Shown here: one piece after another, positions 38,627 through 47,384 of the stretch
Position numbering within the stretch: the stretch's first letter is position 1
Layout of the letters: the number at the start of each line of letters is the position of its first letter
NCBI RefSeq assembly: GCF_020216525.1
Contig: NZ_JAIWOY010000004.1
Span: 84,924 to 148,923 of the forward strand
From: Nocardioides nematodiphilus
GTDB taxonomy: Bacteria > Actinomycetota > Actinomycetes > Propionibacteriales > Nocardioidaceae
DNA: 64,000 bases
Direction of reading: 5' to 3'
Position numbers and translations under genes: made by a program
The notes under the pieces: generated by a model
Databases searched by the model: none
Seen by the model: only the letters and a program-made list of their open reading frames with translations
What the model was told of the DNA's origin: nothing

Positions 38627-41203
38627 GTGGGATTCAAGGGCAAGACGACGAAGGTCCAGCAGCAGTTCGAGACTCCTGAGGAGATGTATCTGCGCGGATC
38701 CCTGCCGCGGACGGCCGACGCCGTGAGCGGCCTTTGGATCCATCAGGGCGATGTGCTGCGGGCCTACGCCGCGCAGCATGTGGACACGCCTGATCTGGCG
38801 CTCGAGCTCCCGACAGGCACGGGCAAGACGATGCCCGGTCTGCTCATTGCTGAGTGGGTGCGCCGCAAGGCCGAGGGGTCAGTTCTCTGCGCGGCACCGA
38901 CTCGCCAGCTGGCTGACCAGGTGTTCACGACGGCCAAAACCGAGGGGGTACCCGCGCGCCTGTTGGTCGGCAGTCACCACGCCTGGGATCCGACAGATGA
39001 AGCCGACGTTGAGGGCGGTGAGGCCATCGCGATCACGACGTACAGCTCGATCTTCAACAGCCACCCGAAACTGCCCGTGCCGCGCCTCATCGTGCTCGAC
39101 GACGCCCATGCCGGCGAGCAGTTCGTGGGCGAGCAGTACGGCATCACGATTCGCCGTCACGAGGAGGCGGCGGCCTACCTGGCTGTCCTGCACGCCCTGC
39201 GGCCCTTCCTGTCGGGTCTGCAGATCCAGCGGCTTCAGGGCGCTCCGGATCCCGGGGCACATCACCAGGTGCGACTCATCCTGCCGCCGGTGGTCCCGGC
39301 TGCAATGGTGCAACTCGACGAGGCGCTGTCGAGTCTCGGAGGTGACTTTCGGTTCCAGCTCGCGATGATTCGCGGCGGCCTCGCCTCCTGTTGCGTCTAC
39401 CTTTCCTACGGTGGCATCCAGATTCGCCCGATGATCCCGCCGACGTTCGAGAACAAGGTGTTCTCCCGAGCTGGCCAGCGGGTCTACCTGTCGGCGACCC
39501 TCGGCTCCGGCGGTGAGCTCGAGCGGGCCTTCGGCCGCCCGGAGATCACGCGGATGCCGCTACCGTCCAAGACCCCGCCGCGGTCCGGCCGGCGGCTGTT
39601 TGTCTTCCCCGACCTCGTGAAGGGTGGCGACTCGATCGGCGTCACCAAGAGCATCGTGGGCGTCACGAACAAGGCTCTGGTGCTCAGCCAGACGACGACG
39701 GCAGTCGCCGAGCAGGTTGCGCGAGAGCTCGCTGGTAAGGGCGTGCCGGCGTTCGGCAAGGACGTCGTCGAGCGTGGCCTCGCGACGTTCGCCAAGGCGC
39801 CCACGGGAGTGCTGGGTCTGGCGAACCGGTATGACGGCATGGACCTGCCGGGGGACGACTGCCGGATCGTGGTACTGGGCGGCAAGCCCGACGCTGTCAG
39901 TCTCCAGGAGAAGTTCCTCAGCGAGCGGGCAGAGGCTAGTGCCGCGCTGGCGGAGCGGCTACGCACGCGGATCGTTCAGGGTGCCGGACGAGCTACCCGC
40001 GGCCCGAACGACTACGCCGTGGTGGTCGTAGTCGGCACGGACATCATGCGGTACTTCTCGCGGCGGGAGAACCAGACCGCTCTGGAGCCCGAGCTGCAGG
40101 CCGAGGTCCAGTTCGGATGGAAGAACAGCAAGGGCGAGGACCCGGCTGATGTCTTGGACAACGTCCGGATCTTCCTTGACCACGACGCCGACTGGATGGA
40201 GGGCGGTGAGCCGCTGGTCGCCGAGTTCCGCGAGGAGGCAGAAAAGGTCGAGGCGCCCGGCACTGCGGCACTCGGTGAGTCCGCGACGCTCGAGGTCGAA
40301 GCGTGGGAGCTGGCTTTCAACGAAGACTGGATCGCGGCCAGCCAGAAGCTTGAGGACGCGGCGCGGGCGGTCGGCAAGGGCGGTGACGCGACCCGGGGCT
40401 ACCGCGGAGTGTTGCTCTACCTGGCCGGTGTTTGGCTCCACCTTGGCGCCGAGAGTGAGGCGCACCGTGCCCATTCGCGGGAGCTCATTCGCAACGCCGC
40501 GAAGGCATCAGTACGTGGGACGTGGCTGAAGGAGATGCAGGGGCTGCCCGGCGCCGAGGAGGTGCCGCTGGCTGCTGCCGACGCCGTGGCGGTCAACAAC
40601 CTCGTCGCCCGGCTCACGGGCAACTTCAAGCCGAACAAGATCAAGGAGAACTTGGCCGAGATGCGCGGGGTGCTGGCCCAGGACGAGGCCGTGGCGTACG
40701 AGGTCGGACTGACCACGCTCGGGAACTTCCTCGGCTCTGAGGCTGCCAAGCCCGCCGGGCAGGGAAGGTGCGACTCGGCCTGGCGTTGGGATTCGGCGCT
40801 GTGGCTGACGATCGAGGCGAAGTCGGAGGAGCAATCCGACGGCCTGCTGCCGCTCAAGGACATCCGACAGGCCAACACGCAGCTCGACCAGCTGGCGACA
40901 GACCAAGGCGTCGACCACGCGCCGGCCGGGAGCCCGACGATCATCGTGTCGGATCGCCTGAGCGTCTCTCCGGACCACGCACCCGTCGCCAACCCGAACG
41001 TCTACCTCGCCTCGACTAACGTGGTGAGTCAGATCGCCAGCGATGTCGAAACGGTCTGGGCTGACCTGCTGGCGGCTGCGGCGAGGAATGAGCCGGCCCA
41101 CGTCCTGAGGCGTCACGTGCAAGCGACGCTGGCGGAGAACGGGTGCTTGCCGACCCAGGTGGTTGACCGGCTCGCCCAGGAGCGCATCCGGCCCGGCGAA
41201 TGA
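38627..41203 (+). CDS. SF2 helicase fused to a C-terminal PD-(D/E)xK-like nuclease
   Basis: About 858 residues. Walker A is LPTGTGKT (61-68); the Walker B box is VLDDAH (about 156-161), a DDAH variant of DEAH as seen in some XPD/DinG-like helicases. Further helicase motifs include VYLSATLGSG and RIVQGAGRATRGPNDYA (motif VI). The C-terminal part contains D722 and E730-A-K732 in a WxD-x7-ExK arrangement resembling a restriction-endonuclease-fold site. No Fe-S cysteine cluster is evident. GTG at 38627 has GGGGAGG upstream. A GIY-YIG-like gene follows 43 bp later. The role is inferred to be DNA processing or phage defence. Confidence 0.75.
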   Translation: MGFKGKTTKVQQQFETPEEMYLRGSLPRTADAVSGLWIHQGDVLRAYAAQHVDTPDLALELPTGTGKTMPGLLIAEWVRRKAEGSVLCAAPTRQLADQVFTTAKTEGVPARLLVGSHHAWDPTDEADVEGGEAIAITTYSSIFNSHPKLPVPRLIVLDDAHAGEQFVGEQYGITIRRHEEAAAYLAVLHALRPFLSGLQIQRLQGAPDPGAHHQVRLILPPVVPAAMVQLDEALSSLGGDFRFQLAMIRGGLASCCVYLSYGGIQIRPMIPPTFENKVFSRAGQRVYLSATLGSGGELERAFGRPEITRMPLPSKTPPRSGRRLFVFPDLVKGGDSIGVTKSIVGVTNKALVLSQTTTAVAEQVARELAGKGVPAFGKDVVERGLATFAKAPTGVLGLANRYDGMDLPGDDCRIVVLGGKPDAVSLQEKFLSERAEASAALAERLRTRIVQGAGRATRGPNDYAVVVVVGTDIMRYFSRRENQTALEPELQAEVQFGWKNSKGEDPADVLDNVRIFLDHDADWMEGGEPLVAEFREEAEKVEAPGTAALGESATLEVEAWELAFNEDWIAASQKLEDAARAVGKGGDATRGYRGVLLYLAGVWLHLGAESEAHRAHSRELIRNAAKASVRGTWLKEMQGLPGAEEVPLAAADAVAVNNLVARLTGNFKPNKIKENLAEMRGVLAQDEAVAYEVGLTTLGNFLGSEAAKPAGQGRCDSAWRWDSALWLTIEAKSEEQSDGLLPLKDIRQANTQLDQLATDQGVDHAPAGSPTIIVSDRLSVSPDHAPVANPNVYLASTNVVSQIASDVETVWADLLAAAARNEPAHVLRRHVQATLAENGCLPTQVVDRLAQERIRPGE

Positions 41204-41246
41204 TGCGGCGCTTACGTACGGCCCACAAGCAGAGGAGATCGACGTC

Positions 41247-42233
41247 GTGACCGACATGAACGTCATGCTGAGCACGCTGCACCTCGTCTATCCGCCTGTC
41301 TCGAGTTACGAGGCGGACTCGGTCAAAGATGACCCTGAAGTTGAGGCGCTGCTCCGCGAAAGCGACTTCTACATGATGGCCATGCGCCCGGAAGTCTTCT
41401 TCGACGACATCGAGTTAGACGGCACCCTTTGGACCCTCCGAGTGGTGGGCGAAGGTGCGGGCGGCGAGCCCTTCGTCGATCACGCCACCCTGGACATCGA
41501 GCGGCTGGCGACCGACCTGTTAGGGGAGATGCCCGAAACCGTCACCGCTGACTTGGGGCCTAAGTTCGTTCGTCTTTGGCCCGGCACGGAGGAGGAGGTC
41601 GAAGAGGGTGACCTCGAACCCTTCGAGTGGTTCACCACCGAGAAGCTGCTCCACGACAAGGGTCGTGGCGTCGCCGGCATCACCGGCCTCGAGAAGCTGC
41701 GAGACTTCGCGACCTATGAGTTGCTGTATGTCGGTATCGCAAAGAAGTCGGACACGTTCAGTCGGCTCTTCGCCCAGGCGCACAAGACTCGTCAGCGGAT
41801 CCTGTCCGGCGAGTGGCCGCGCCGCACTGGGTCACGGGTGACCGACGAACTGATCTTGTTTCCGTTCCGAGTCGAGCCGACCATCTTTCGCACGATGGAG
41901 CCGGGCGACGAGACGACGGACACTGCTGGCGATGCCTGGGCGCTCTACAAGAAGAAGGTCGTGGCTGACGCCGAGAAGGCGTTCATTCACCTGCTTGACC
42001 CGCAGTACAACGTGGAGAAGTTCAAGAGCTACCCACAAGGCAAGGACGGGCTGTACGGGGGAGAGCACCAGCGGTACGGCTATCTGATCGCTGAGAACAT
42101 CACGTTCGCGACGGCGAACGGCACGATGCGAGGAGCGTTCAACGCGGAGTGGGGGATGGTCGATGATTCTGCGGACTGGATCTTTGTCGAGGGCGATGAC
42201 GTCGAACTCGTCGGTCGAGCGCAGCTCGAGTAG
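41247..42233 (+). CDS. GIY-YIG-like nuclease-fold protein, partner of the helicase
   Basis: About 328 residues. I do not recognise the family as a whole. The segment LLYVGIAKKSD (159-169), RLFAQAHKTRQRIL (173-186) and AEKAFIHLLDPQYN (with E243 and N255) follows the spacing of GIY-YIG nucleases: a beta strand with Tyr-x-Gly-Ile, an Arg/His helix, and a catalytic Glu followed by a conserved Asn. The N-terminal 150 residues are unassigned and acidic. The GTG at 41247 has GAGGAG 9 nt upstream. It is in the same operon as the helicase-nuclease gene. Confidence 0.6.
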   Translation: MTDMNVMLSTLHLVYPPVSSYEADSVKDDPEVEALLRESDFYMMAMRPEVFFDDIELDGTLWTLRVVGEGAGGEPFVDHATLDIERLATDLLGEMPETVTADLGPKFVRLWPGTEEEVEEGDLEPFEWFTTEKLLHDKGRGVAGITGLEKLRDFATYELLYVGIAKKSDTFSRLFAQAHKTRQRILSGEWPRRTGSRVTDELILFPFRVEPTIFRTMEPGDETTDTAGDAWALYKKKVVADAEKAFIHLLDPQYNVEKFKSYPQGKDGLYGGEHQRYGYLIAENITFATANGTMRGAFNAEWGMVDDSADWIFVEGDDVELVGRAQLE

Positions 42234-42239
42234 TGCGTC

Positions 42240-42720
42240 ACTAGAGCAGGGGGCGGTCGATCGGCGTGGAGTCACCGTCTTCCCGGCCAGCGCACCGGCC
42301 ATGGTGACCGCTACTGGTGTGACGCTCGCGCCGGTCCCGTTGCCGAGGGCGTAGCCGGACGTGTCGAAGCCCCACAAGTAGACCTTGCCGTCTGAGGTGG
42401 TTGGGAAAGCGGCGGTGCCAGCGGTGACGGCGTCTTCGCAATCAACCTCCGACGGGGGCTCTGCTCGTGGGGCAACAACGGTGGCGGCCTCCCGCTCGGC
42501 TGGCTCGACGGCTCGAGCAACAACTCGCAGGTCTACAACACGCCCACCGCCGTGGGGCGCCCGAGTGGGCAAGGCCGTGACGCAGGTGGTCGTCGCTGGC
42601 TCCAACGCTTACGCCCTCACCTCGGACGGGAGGGCCTACGCGTGAGCCTCGGCTGCCAGAGCCTTGGGCAACACCCCGTCGGCGCGAACTGTTCTTGCGG
42701 TCGGGAGTCGTTTTACCCGT
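42240..42720. pseudogene. RCC1-repeat gene fragments on opposite strands
   Basis: On the minus strand between about 42450 and 42240 a frame reads TTSDGKVYLWGFDTSGYALG, a clear RCC1 beta-propeller blade. On the plus strand from about 42455 frames read SWGNNGGG-LGWLDGSSN and TQVVVAGSNAYALTSDGRAYA before frameshift and stop at about 42643. The two pieces point away from each other, as if an RCC1 gene was inverted or recombined internally and then decayed. No intact gene remains. Confidence 0.6.
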
Positions 42721-42782
42721 TTTCAGGCGGCGCGGGCAGCGACTCGGTTCAATGCCGTTTACGGATAGGAAACGGAGTTCGC

Positions 42783-43832
42783 ATGCCCGAGATCGGGAAC
42801 ATCAAGCTCGGCGGCACGATGGTTCATGAGGTCCCGCGCGGGAGCCGGCGCGCGAACCCGGACGGCGCCGTGATCTTGTCGAAGGACCTGACACCACTGG
42901 ATCCCAACACCGATCGGTTCATCCGAGACCAGATGCTGGCCCCGTTCATCCCCGGCGGGCGAGACATCGTGGCCGTCCCTGATCCGGCCGTCTCGGACGG
43001 AAACCCTGGGTTGGCGCTCGTCCCTAGCTTGGTCAAGGAGATGCTCGCCGACCCCGACACGCTGCCCGAGCACAGCCGCACCATCGCCGAGCACATGTTC
43101 GCCAGCCAGGTTGGTGCTGCCTCGGCCGGCATCTTCATGGCCTCGGTCGGCGAGTGCGGGCACGGGCCGAGCGTCATCATCATGAAGGCCGAGCACCAGG
43201 AAGGCGTCCGCATGCGCCACCAGGGCGCACCCGGAAGTGTCTCCTTCGATGTCGAACACATCGGGGAACTCATCGTCGGCAAGAACTCGAAGGTCTACAA
43301 GATCGCGATGCTATGGGTTCGCGACGACGGCGCCGTGGTCGGAAAGATGGTCGACAAACAGAACGGCGTCGCATACGCCGACTACTTCCTGCACGAGTTC
43401 CTCGGCATGGATCTGCGGTTCAACTCCGAGAAGCTCACCCGAGACCTCATGGACTCAGCAACCAAGCACATCAACGCGAACGTCGATCCCGACAAGAAGG
43501 TCCGCTACACGCGCGCACTTGTCGCGCTCCTCGAGAGCCCGAACGACGAGGTGAACACCACTCAGTTCCTGACCCAGTTCATCGATCCCGAGGACCGCGA
43601 CGACTTCGCCGCCGCCCTACCACCCGAGGTCAGGGCAGCGTTCCGAAAGGACACCACGCTGGTGAAGAGCCGCATCGGCGGCATCGTGCTCGACCTCCAA
43701 GAGGGCGAGGTCCAGGTTCGTGCGACCCGCAACGCCTTCGACAACGGTGGCGTCGAGGTCGACCCCGAGAAGAAGCAGGTCGTCATCAAGGGCCTCCCCG
43801 ACGACATCTCGCCGTCCGGCCCGCCAAAGTGA
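42783..43832 (+). CDS. NdpA/YejK-like nucleoid-associated protein
   Basis: About 349 residues. The arrangement FLHEFLGMDLRFNSEKLTRDLMD, a helical repeat ending in PEVRAAFRKDTTLVKSRI, and a C-terminal strand region (VQVRATRNAFDNGGVEVD) fits the NA37/NdpA nucleoid-associated family. Assignment is by pattern only. There is no signal peptide. ATG at 42783 is preceded by GGAAACGGAG. It lies 28 bp upstream of a RelA/SpoT-like gene and is probably its operon partner, which is an unusual pairing. Confidence 0.6.
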   Translation: MPEIGNIKLGGTMVHEVPRGSRRANPDGAVILSKDLTPLDPNTDRFIRDQMLAPFIPGGRDIVAVPDPAVSDGNPGLALVPSLVKEMLADPDTLPEHSRTIAEHMFASQVGAASAGIFMASVGECGHGPSVIIMKAEHQEGVRMRHQGAPGSVSFDVEHIGELIVGKNSKVYKIAMLWVRDDGAVVGKMVDKQNGVAYADYFLHEFLGMDLRFNSEKLTRDLMDSATKHINANVDPDKKVRYTRALVALLESPNDEVNTTQFLTQFIDPEDRDDFAAALPPEVRAAFRKDTTLVKSRIGGIVLDLQEGEVQVRATRNAFDNGGVEVDPEKKQVVIKGLPDDISPSGPPK

Positions 43833-43860
43833 TTTCCCGAAACTTGCGGAGGTCCGGCGC

Positions 43861-44844
43861 GTGAGCGACTCCAGGAACCTCGACCCGGCCGCTACGTACA
43901 AGGCGGCGAAACCGTTCCTCGATGCAGCCCTGGAGCACTACCAAGGCACCGTCGCCACCCTTCTCAAAGGCCAGGTCCCCGAGCACTATGTCATCGGCAG
44001 GGTAAAGACCGCCCGCAGCCTCATCCGCAAGCTCCGCGAACGACCCAACGAGCCCCGGACCTGGGACTCGATCACCGACAAAGTCGGCGTCCGTGTCATC
44101 TGCACCAGCCGCATGGACTGCGACGCAGCGACCCAACTCATCTCCGACGGCCCGTGGACCGTGCTCAAGACCGAACGCAAGACGGGCAAGCACGACAAGC
44201 TCTTCTACCCTGGCATTCACGTCGAGATCCAGAGCGGCAACGCCGTTGACCATGCAGGCAGCCGCATTACCTGCGAGGTTCAGATCCGGACCCGTGCCCA
44301 GGACGCTTGGGCCGTCGCTTCTCACAAGCTCACCTACAAGGGCGCGGTCGTCCCGCCGAAGAGGATGCGCCGCCTGGTTGACCGGCTTACCGTCTTCGTC
44401 GAGGTGTTTGACGACGAGATCCACCGCCTCTTCAAGAAGCGCGGCAAGCTCCCCATGTACGTTGAGGCCGTCGCCCTCGAGAAGCTCGAGGAAACATACG
44501 AGCGGCTATCCGGTGAACCGGCCGAAGGTGCCAAGGACCTCTCCATCGTTGCCATCCTCATGGCTGCCTATGACGACAGCGAGAAGCTGGCCGTCACCGA
44601 CCTGGTCGACCAGTACTGCGGCAGCACTGCCGGCATCGCCGAGGTCATCCAGGCTCACAGCTATAACGCCGAGGGCTACCGTGACCAGGCCGACTGGCTG
44701 TTTACCCAGCCCGAGGTGCTCCTCGTCCTCGAACGCGCACGAGCCAAGCCGTACCTGCTCCTGAACGCCGTCGCGAACACCGATCTCGAAGACGTCGTGC
44801 GCGCCACCGCCATCAGCGCCGGGACACCGCTCCCCGCCGAGTAG
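43861..44844 (+). CDS. RelA/SpoT-like nucleotidyltransferase (toxSAS candidate)
   Basis: About 327 residues. The ATP-binding signature R47-x-K49-x3-S53-x3-K57 is intact, as are D73-x2-G-x-R78 and the E139-x-Q-I-R-T motif followed by W150, H155 and Y159-K160. There is no HD hydrolase, TGS or ACT domain, so this is a single-domain synthetase. The canonical Gly-Tyr loop before the His (GYRSIH) is altered to YPGIH. The C-terminal about 110 residues are helical and unassigned. GTG at 43861 has GGAGG upstream. It may make (p)ppGpp/(p)ppApp or pyrophosphorylate tRNA as toxic small alarmone synthetases do. Confidence 0.8.
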   Translation: MSDSRNLDPAATYKAAKPFLDAALEHYQGTVATLLKGQVPEHYVIGRVKTARSLIRKLRERPNEPRTWDSITDKVGVRVICTSRMDCDAATQLISDGPWTVLKTERKTGKHDKLFYPGIHVEIQSGNAVDHAGSRITCEVQIRTRAQDAWAVASHKLTYKGAVVPPKRMRRLVDRLTVFVEVFDDEIHRLFKKRGKLPMYVEAVALEKLEETYERLSGEPAEGAKDLSIVAILMAAYDDSEKLAVTDLVDQYCGSTAGIAEVIQAHSYNAEGYRDQADWLFTQPEVLLVLERARAKPYLLLNAVANTDLEDVVRATAISAGTPLPAE

Positions 44845-45017
44845 GACAACTGCAAACACGCGAAGGCGGTAGCCATCCCGACCGGATCGCAGGCCGGTTC
44901 GTGACGACGACAACCGCCAGCCTTTCGTCGGTTCACTCTAGCTCATTCTGTCGGTCCCGAGACGCTCTGAAGGACGGAAGGGCAGCCAAGCGCCCGCAAC
45001 GTGGCTAGGATTGATGG

Positions 45018-45581
45018 GTGGCCGAGATGAACGCGAACTCGGAGCCTGACCGCCCCAACCGGACCAGGCCGGACGCGCTCGCGCTATACAAGGTCGCGTA
45101 TGACGAGAGCGTCCGAGCGATCGATGACCAGCTTGCGGAACTCGACCACGTCAGGTCTCGCGCGATGCAGTTCCTCGCTTTCATCGGAACTGGTACTGCG
45201 TTTCTCGTTGGAACCGGCCTTAATGACAGTCAGCGAGACGGGTGGTTTTACGCTCTCGCAACCGTTGGGAGCGCCATGTCGGTCGTCACCCTGCTGCTTG
45301 TCGGGGCGATCCTCCTCGGTGTGGTCGTCCACGAGAAGAAGCCCCAGGAGTGGCGCTGGGCGGTGCGGCTATCTGCGCAAGACCTGATCCGTTGGATCGA
45401 GCCGCAGATCCACGCCCCTGACGAAGTCGACTATCTGAAAGAAGTTGCTTTGCTGAACGACGAACGAGCGGAGGCAAACGAGGTGGGACTGGGCCGCCTC
45501 CGCCACGTCTACCTCGCGCTTCTGACTTCCGGCTTCGTGCAACTACTGATTTGGGCGGCGCTGGTCTGGGCGAGGGGATAG
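45018..45581 (+). CDS. SLATT-like membrane protein
   Basis: About 187 residues. A soluble N-terminal helix (LYKVAYDESVRAIDDQLAELDHVRSRA) precedes a membrane segment (about 50-68), a long hydrophobic stretch (75-105) and a C-terminal segment (163-185). The layout resembles SLATT and related membrane effectors found with nucleotide-signal defence systems such as CBASS and Pycsar, where the protein depolarises the membrane. No cyclase gene of that type is adjacent; the nearest nucleotide-making enzyme is the RelA/SpoT-like protein. The start is GTG 45018 or ATG 45027. Confidence 0.55.
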   Translation: MAEMNANSEPDRPNRTRPDALALYKVAYDESVRAIDDQLAELDHVRSRAMQFLAFIGTGTAFLVGTGLNDSQRDGWFYALATVGSAMSVVTLLLVGAILLGVVVHEKKPQEWRWAVRLSAQDLIRWIEPQIHAPDEVDYLKEVALLNDERAEANEVGLGRLRHVYLALLTSGFVQLLIWAALVWARG

Positions 45582-45618
45582 AGTCCTTCCGCGAACGCGA
45601 TTGGCGAGGTAGGCGGTT

Positions 45619-46182
45619 GTGGCGGATCCTTCCGACGAGCCCGAGACACCAGGTGAGGTGCCCGGCGAGCCGAGCACGCCTGGTGAACCAGACGTGCCCC
45701 CACAGGTGCCGACCCGTCCCGCGTGGCCACGCCCTCCAGGCGTCAACCCAAGGCGAGACCGTCGCACGATGGAGACGCGGAGCGATGCCAGACTCAGCAC
45801 CGCCGAACTTGTCGATGCGTTCAAAAATCTGACGCTCATCGAACTCTCGGAGTTTGTCAGGGAATTCGAGGATACGTTCGGTGTTACAGCCGCGGCTCGA
45901 GTAGCCGTTGCTGCGGCACCCGACCACCGGGAACATGGCGCGGCCGATATCGGGGGCGCGGACTCAGAGAAGGACGAGGTCGATCTCGTCCTAGAAGCTG
46001 TGGGTGACAGGAAGATCAATGTCATCAAGGAAGTCCGTGCACTCACCTCGCTTGGCCTGAAGGAGGCGAAGGATCTGGTCGAAAATGCGCCTGAGCCAGT
46101 CCTAGAAGGTGTGACGCGAGAAGTAGCTGCCAAGGCGAAGGAAACGCTAGAAGCAGCCGGCGCAACGGTGACTTTGAAGTAG
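45619..46182 (+). CDS. Ribosomal protein L7/L12 paralogue with Pro-rich N-terminal extension
   Basis: About 187 residues. The N-terminal 50 residues are Pro/Glu-rich. Residues about 58-100 match the L7/L12 dimerisation domain ([20 protein letters not shown]), and residues about 115-187 the C-terminal factor-binding domain, with [19 protein letters not shown] and [11 protein letters not shown]. The genomic rplL should be in the rpoB region, so this is an extra copy carried by the mobile element. It could compete for the ribosomal stalk or for IF2, EF-Tu and EF-G. The GTG start follows GAGGTAGGCGG. A strong hairpin terminator begins just after the stop. Confidence 0.8.
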   Translation: MADPSDEPETPGEVPGEPSTPGEPDVPPQVPTRPAWPRPPGVNPRRDRRTMETRSDARLSTAELVDAFKNLTLIELSEFVREFEDTFGVTAAARVAVAAAPDHREHGAADIGGADSEKDEVDLVLEAVGDRKINVIKEVRALTSLGLKEAKDLVENAPEPVLEGVTREVAAKAKETLEAAGATVTLK

Positions 46183-46183
46183 A

Positions 46184-46218
46184 GGCTTCGAGGCGACCAA
46201 CTCGGACGCCTCGAAGCC
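46184..46218 (+). terminator. Hairpin terminator after the L7/L12 paralogue
   Basis: GGCTTCGAGGCG at 46184-46195 pairs with its exact complement at 46207-46218 around an 11-nt loop, starting 2 nt after the stop codon. It lies between convergent genes and may serve both. Confidence 0.75.
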
Positions 46219-46329
46219 GGACCCGGATTCGCAACTGACAAGCTGTGGACGGGACTCGGATGCTCTCAGTCAGATCGTTTGGGCCCGGCAGTCATAGCGT
46301 GCGTCACTCTGGGCGGAATGACGCTCGCC

Positions 46330-47244
46330 TCACCGCCAGGTCGTAGAGCGGCAGGCGGCCTCGTAGATCGCCTCGATCTCGCGGTCGGTCAGGCGCGGCG
46401 GGAGCTTCGCGACGTAGTGGCTGATCTGGCGGCGCTGAACGATGACGACAGCACCATCTTCGGGCTGCTTCTTGATCGTCCAACCCTTCTGGGCGCCCAT
46501 CACCGCGATCACGCCGAGCGCGGTCACCGGGAAGCCGACCTGCTCGGTCAACAGGCGGCTCGCACGCTTGGCCTCGTGGCGGCTGTTGCGGACGTACGGC
46601 ACCCGCTGACCGTTGACCATGAAGGTGTCACCGCCGACCCAGATGCTGGCGTCGGGATGATTCTTAGCGTTCACCGTGATCACCCCGCCCGGGCCGATCA
46701 GGACGTGGTCGATGTCCGAGCCACGGTTGCCGACCTCAATCGAGTGGATGACCCGCCACTCCGGCCTGAGCTTCGCGAGCTGAACAGCGACTGCTTCCTC
46801 CCCGTCGGCGCCGATCCGCCACGCGCGCTCGTCTGTCTTCGCATCAACGAGGCGGTTGAAGAAGTGCCTGAGTTTTCCGGTCCCCTCTCGCGCGAGCAGT
46901 GCCTGCTCCCGCAGCGAGACTCCGGCCTGATGCGCGCCGAGGTCTTCCCACGCTTGTGCAGTTGGCTCGACAGGACGCTCCTCGGCGGCGAAAGGAGCAG
47001 CAAGCACACCGTCCGCGGGCGTTTCGACTGGATCAGCGATCGCCAGCGCGGGCACCTCAACCGACTGCTTCTCGGCGAGGTGGTCGCCGATCGCCTTCTC
47101 CAGCAGCGGCAGGCTCGTCGGGTCGTCGGAGTGATAGCGCCCGGTCTTGAGGTCCAGGTATCCGAGCGCAGTCCCGCCGGGCGTCTCGGCGTACAGACGC
47201 TCGTGCCCGTACCGCGCCCAGCGGCGCACTACCCACTCCGTCAC
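46330..47244 (-). CDS. NERD domain protein
   Basis: About 304 residues. The nuclease-related domain spans about 140-250, with the G-x2-GE element WRIGADGEEAV, the acidic GSDIDHVLIGPGGV, and the NAKNH lysine that together resemble a PD-(D/E)xK site. The N-terminal 140 residues are unassigned. NERD proteins are frequent on plasmids and islands and are presumed to be DNA-processing enzymes. The GTG start has GGAGG 6 nt upstream. It lies downstream of the Fic gene on the same strand, separated by a long palindrome. Confidence 0.85.
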   Translation of the reverse strand: MTEWVVRRWARYGHERLYAETPGGTALGYLDLKTGRYHSDDPTSLPLLEKAIGDHLAEKQSVEVPALAIADPVETPADGVLAAPFAAEERPVEPTAQAWEDLGAHQAGVSLREQALLAREGTGKLRHFFNRLVDAKTDERAWRIGADGEEAVAVQLAKLRPEWRVIHSIEVGNRGSDIDHVLIGPGGVITVNAKNHPDASIWVGGDTFMVNGQRVPYVRNSRHEAKRASRLLTEQVGFPVTALGVIAVMGAQKGWTIKKQPEDGAVVIVQRRQISHYVAKLPPRLTDREIEAIYEAACRSTTWR

Positions 47245-47313
47245 GACGTCCTCCCTCCACTTCGCTCAGCGTGCCAGCGGGGGCCGTCGCCAGCAGCGGA
47301 TTCGGCGAAGCTG

Positions 47314-47349
47314 TGTCACACCCGTACCGATTTCGGTACGGATGTGACA
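47314..47349. promoter_or_regulatory. 36-bp imperfect palindrome between Fic and NERD genes
   Basis: TGTCACA-C-CCGTACCG pairs with CGGTACGG-A-TGTGACA around a short TTT-type centre, with one mismatch. It lies 36 bp after the Fic stop and 70 bp before the NERD start on the minus strand. It may terminate fic transcription or act as an operator for the NERD gene. The TGTCAC element recurs in the palindromes upstream of fic. Confidence 0.55.
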
Positions 47350-47384
47350 CCCGGGAAGCGGGCAGTGCCACGCCGGAGTCGCGT

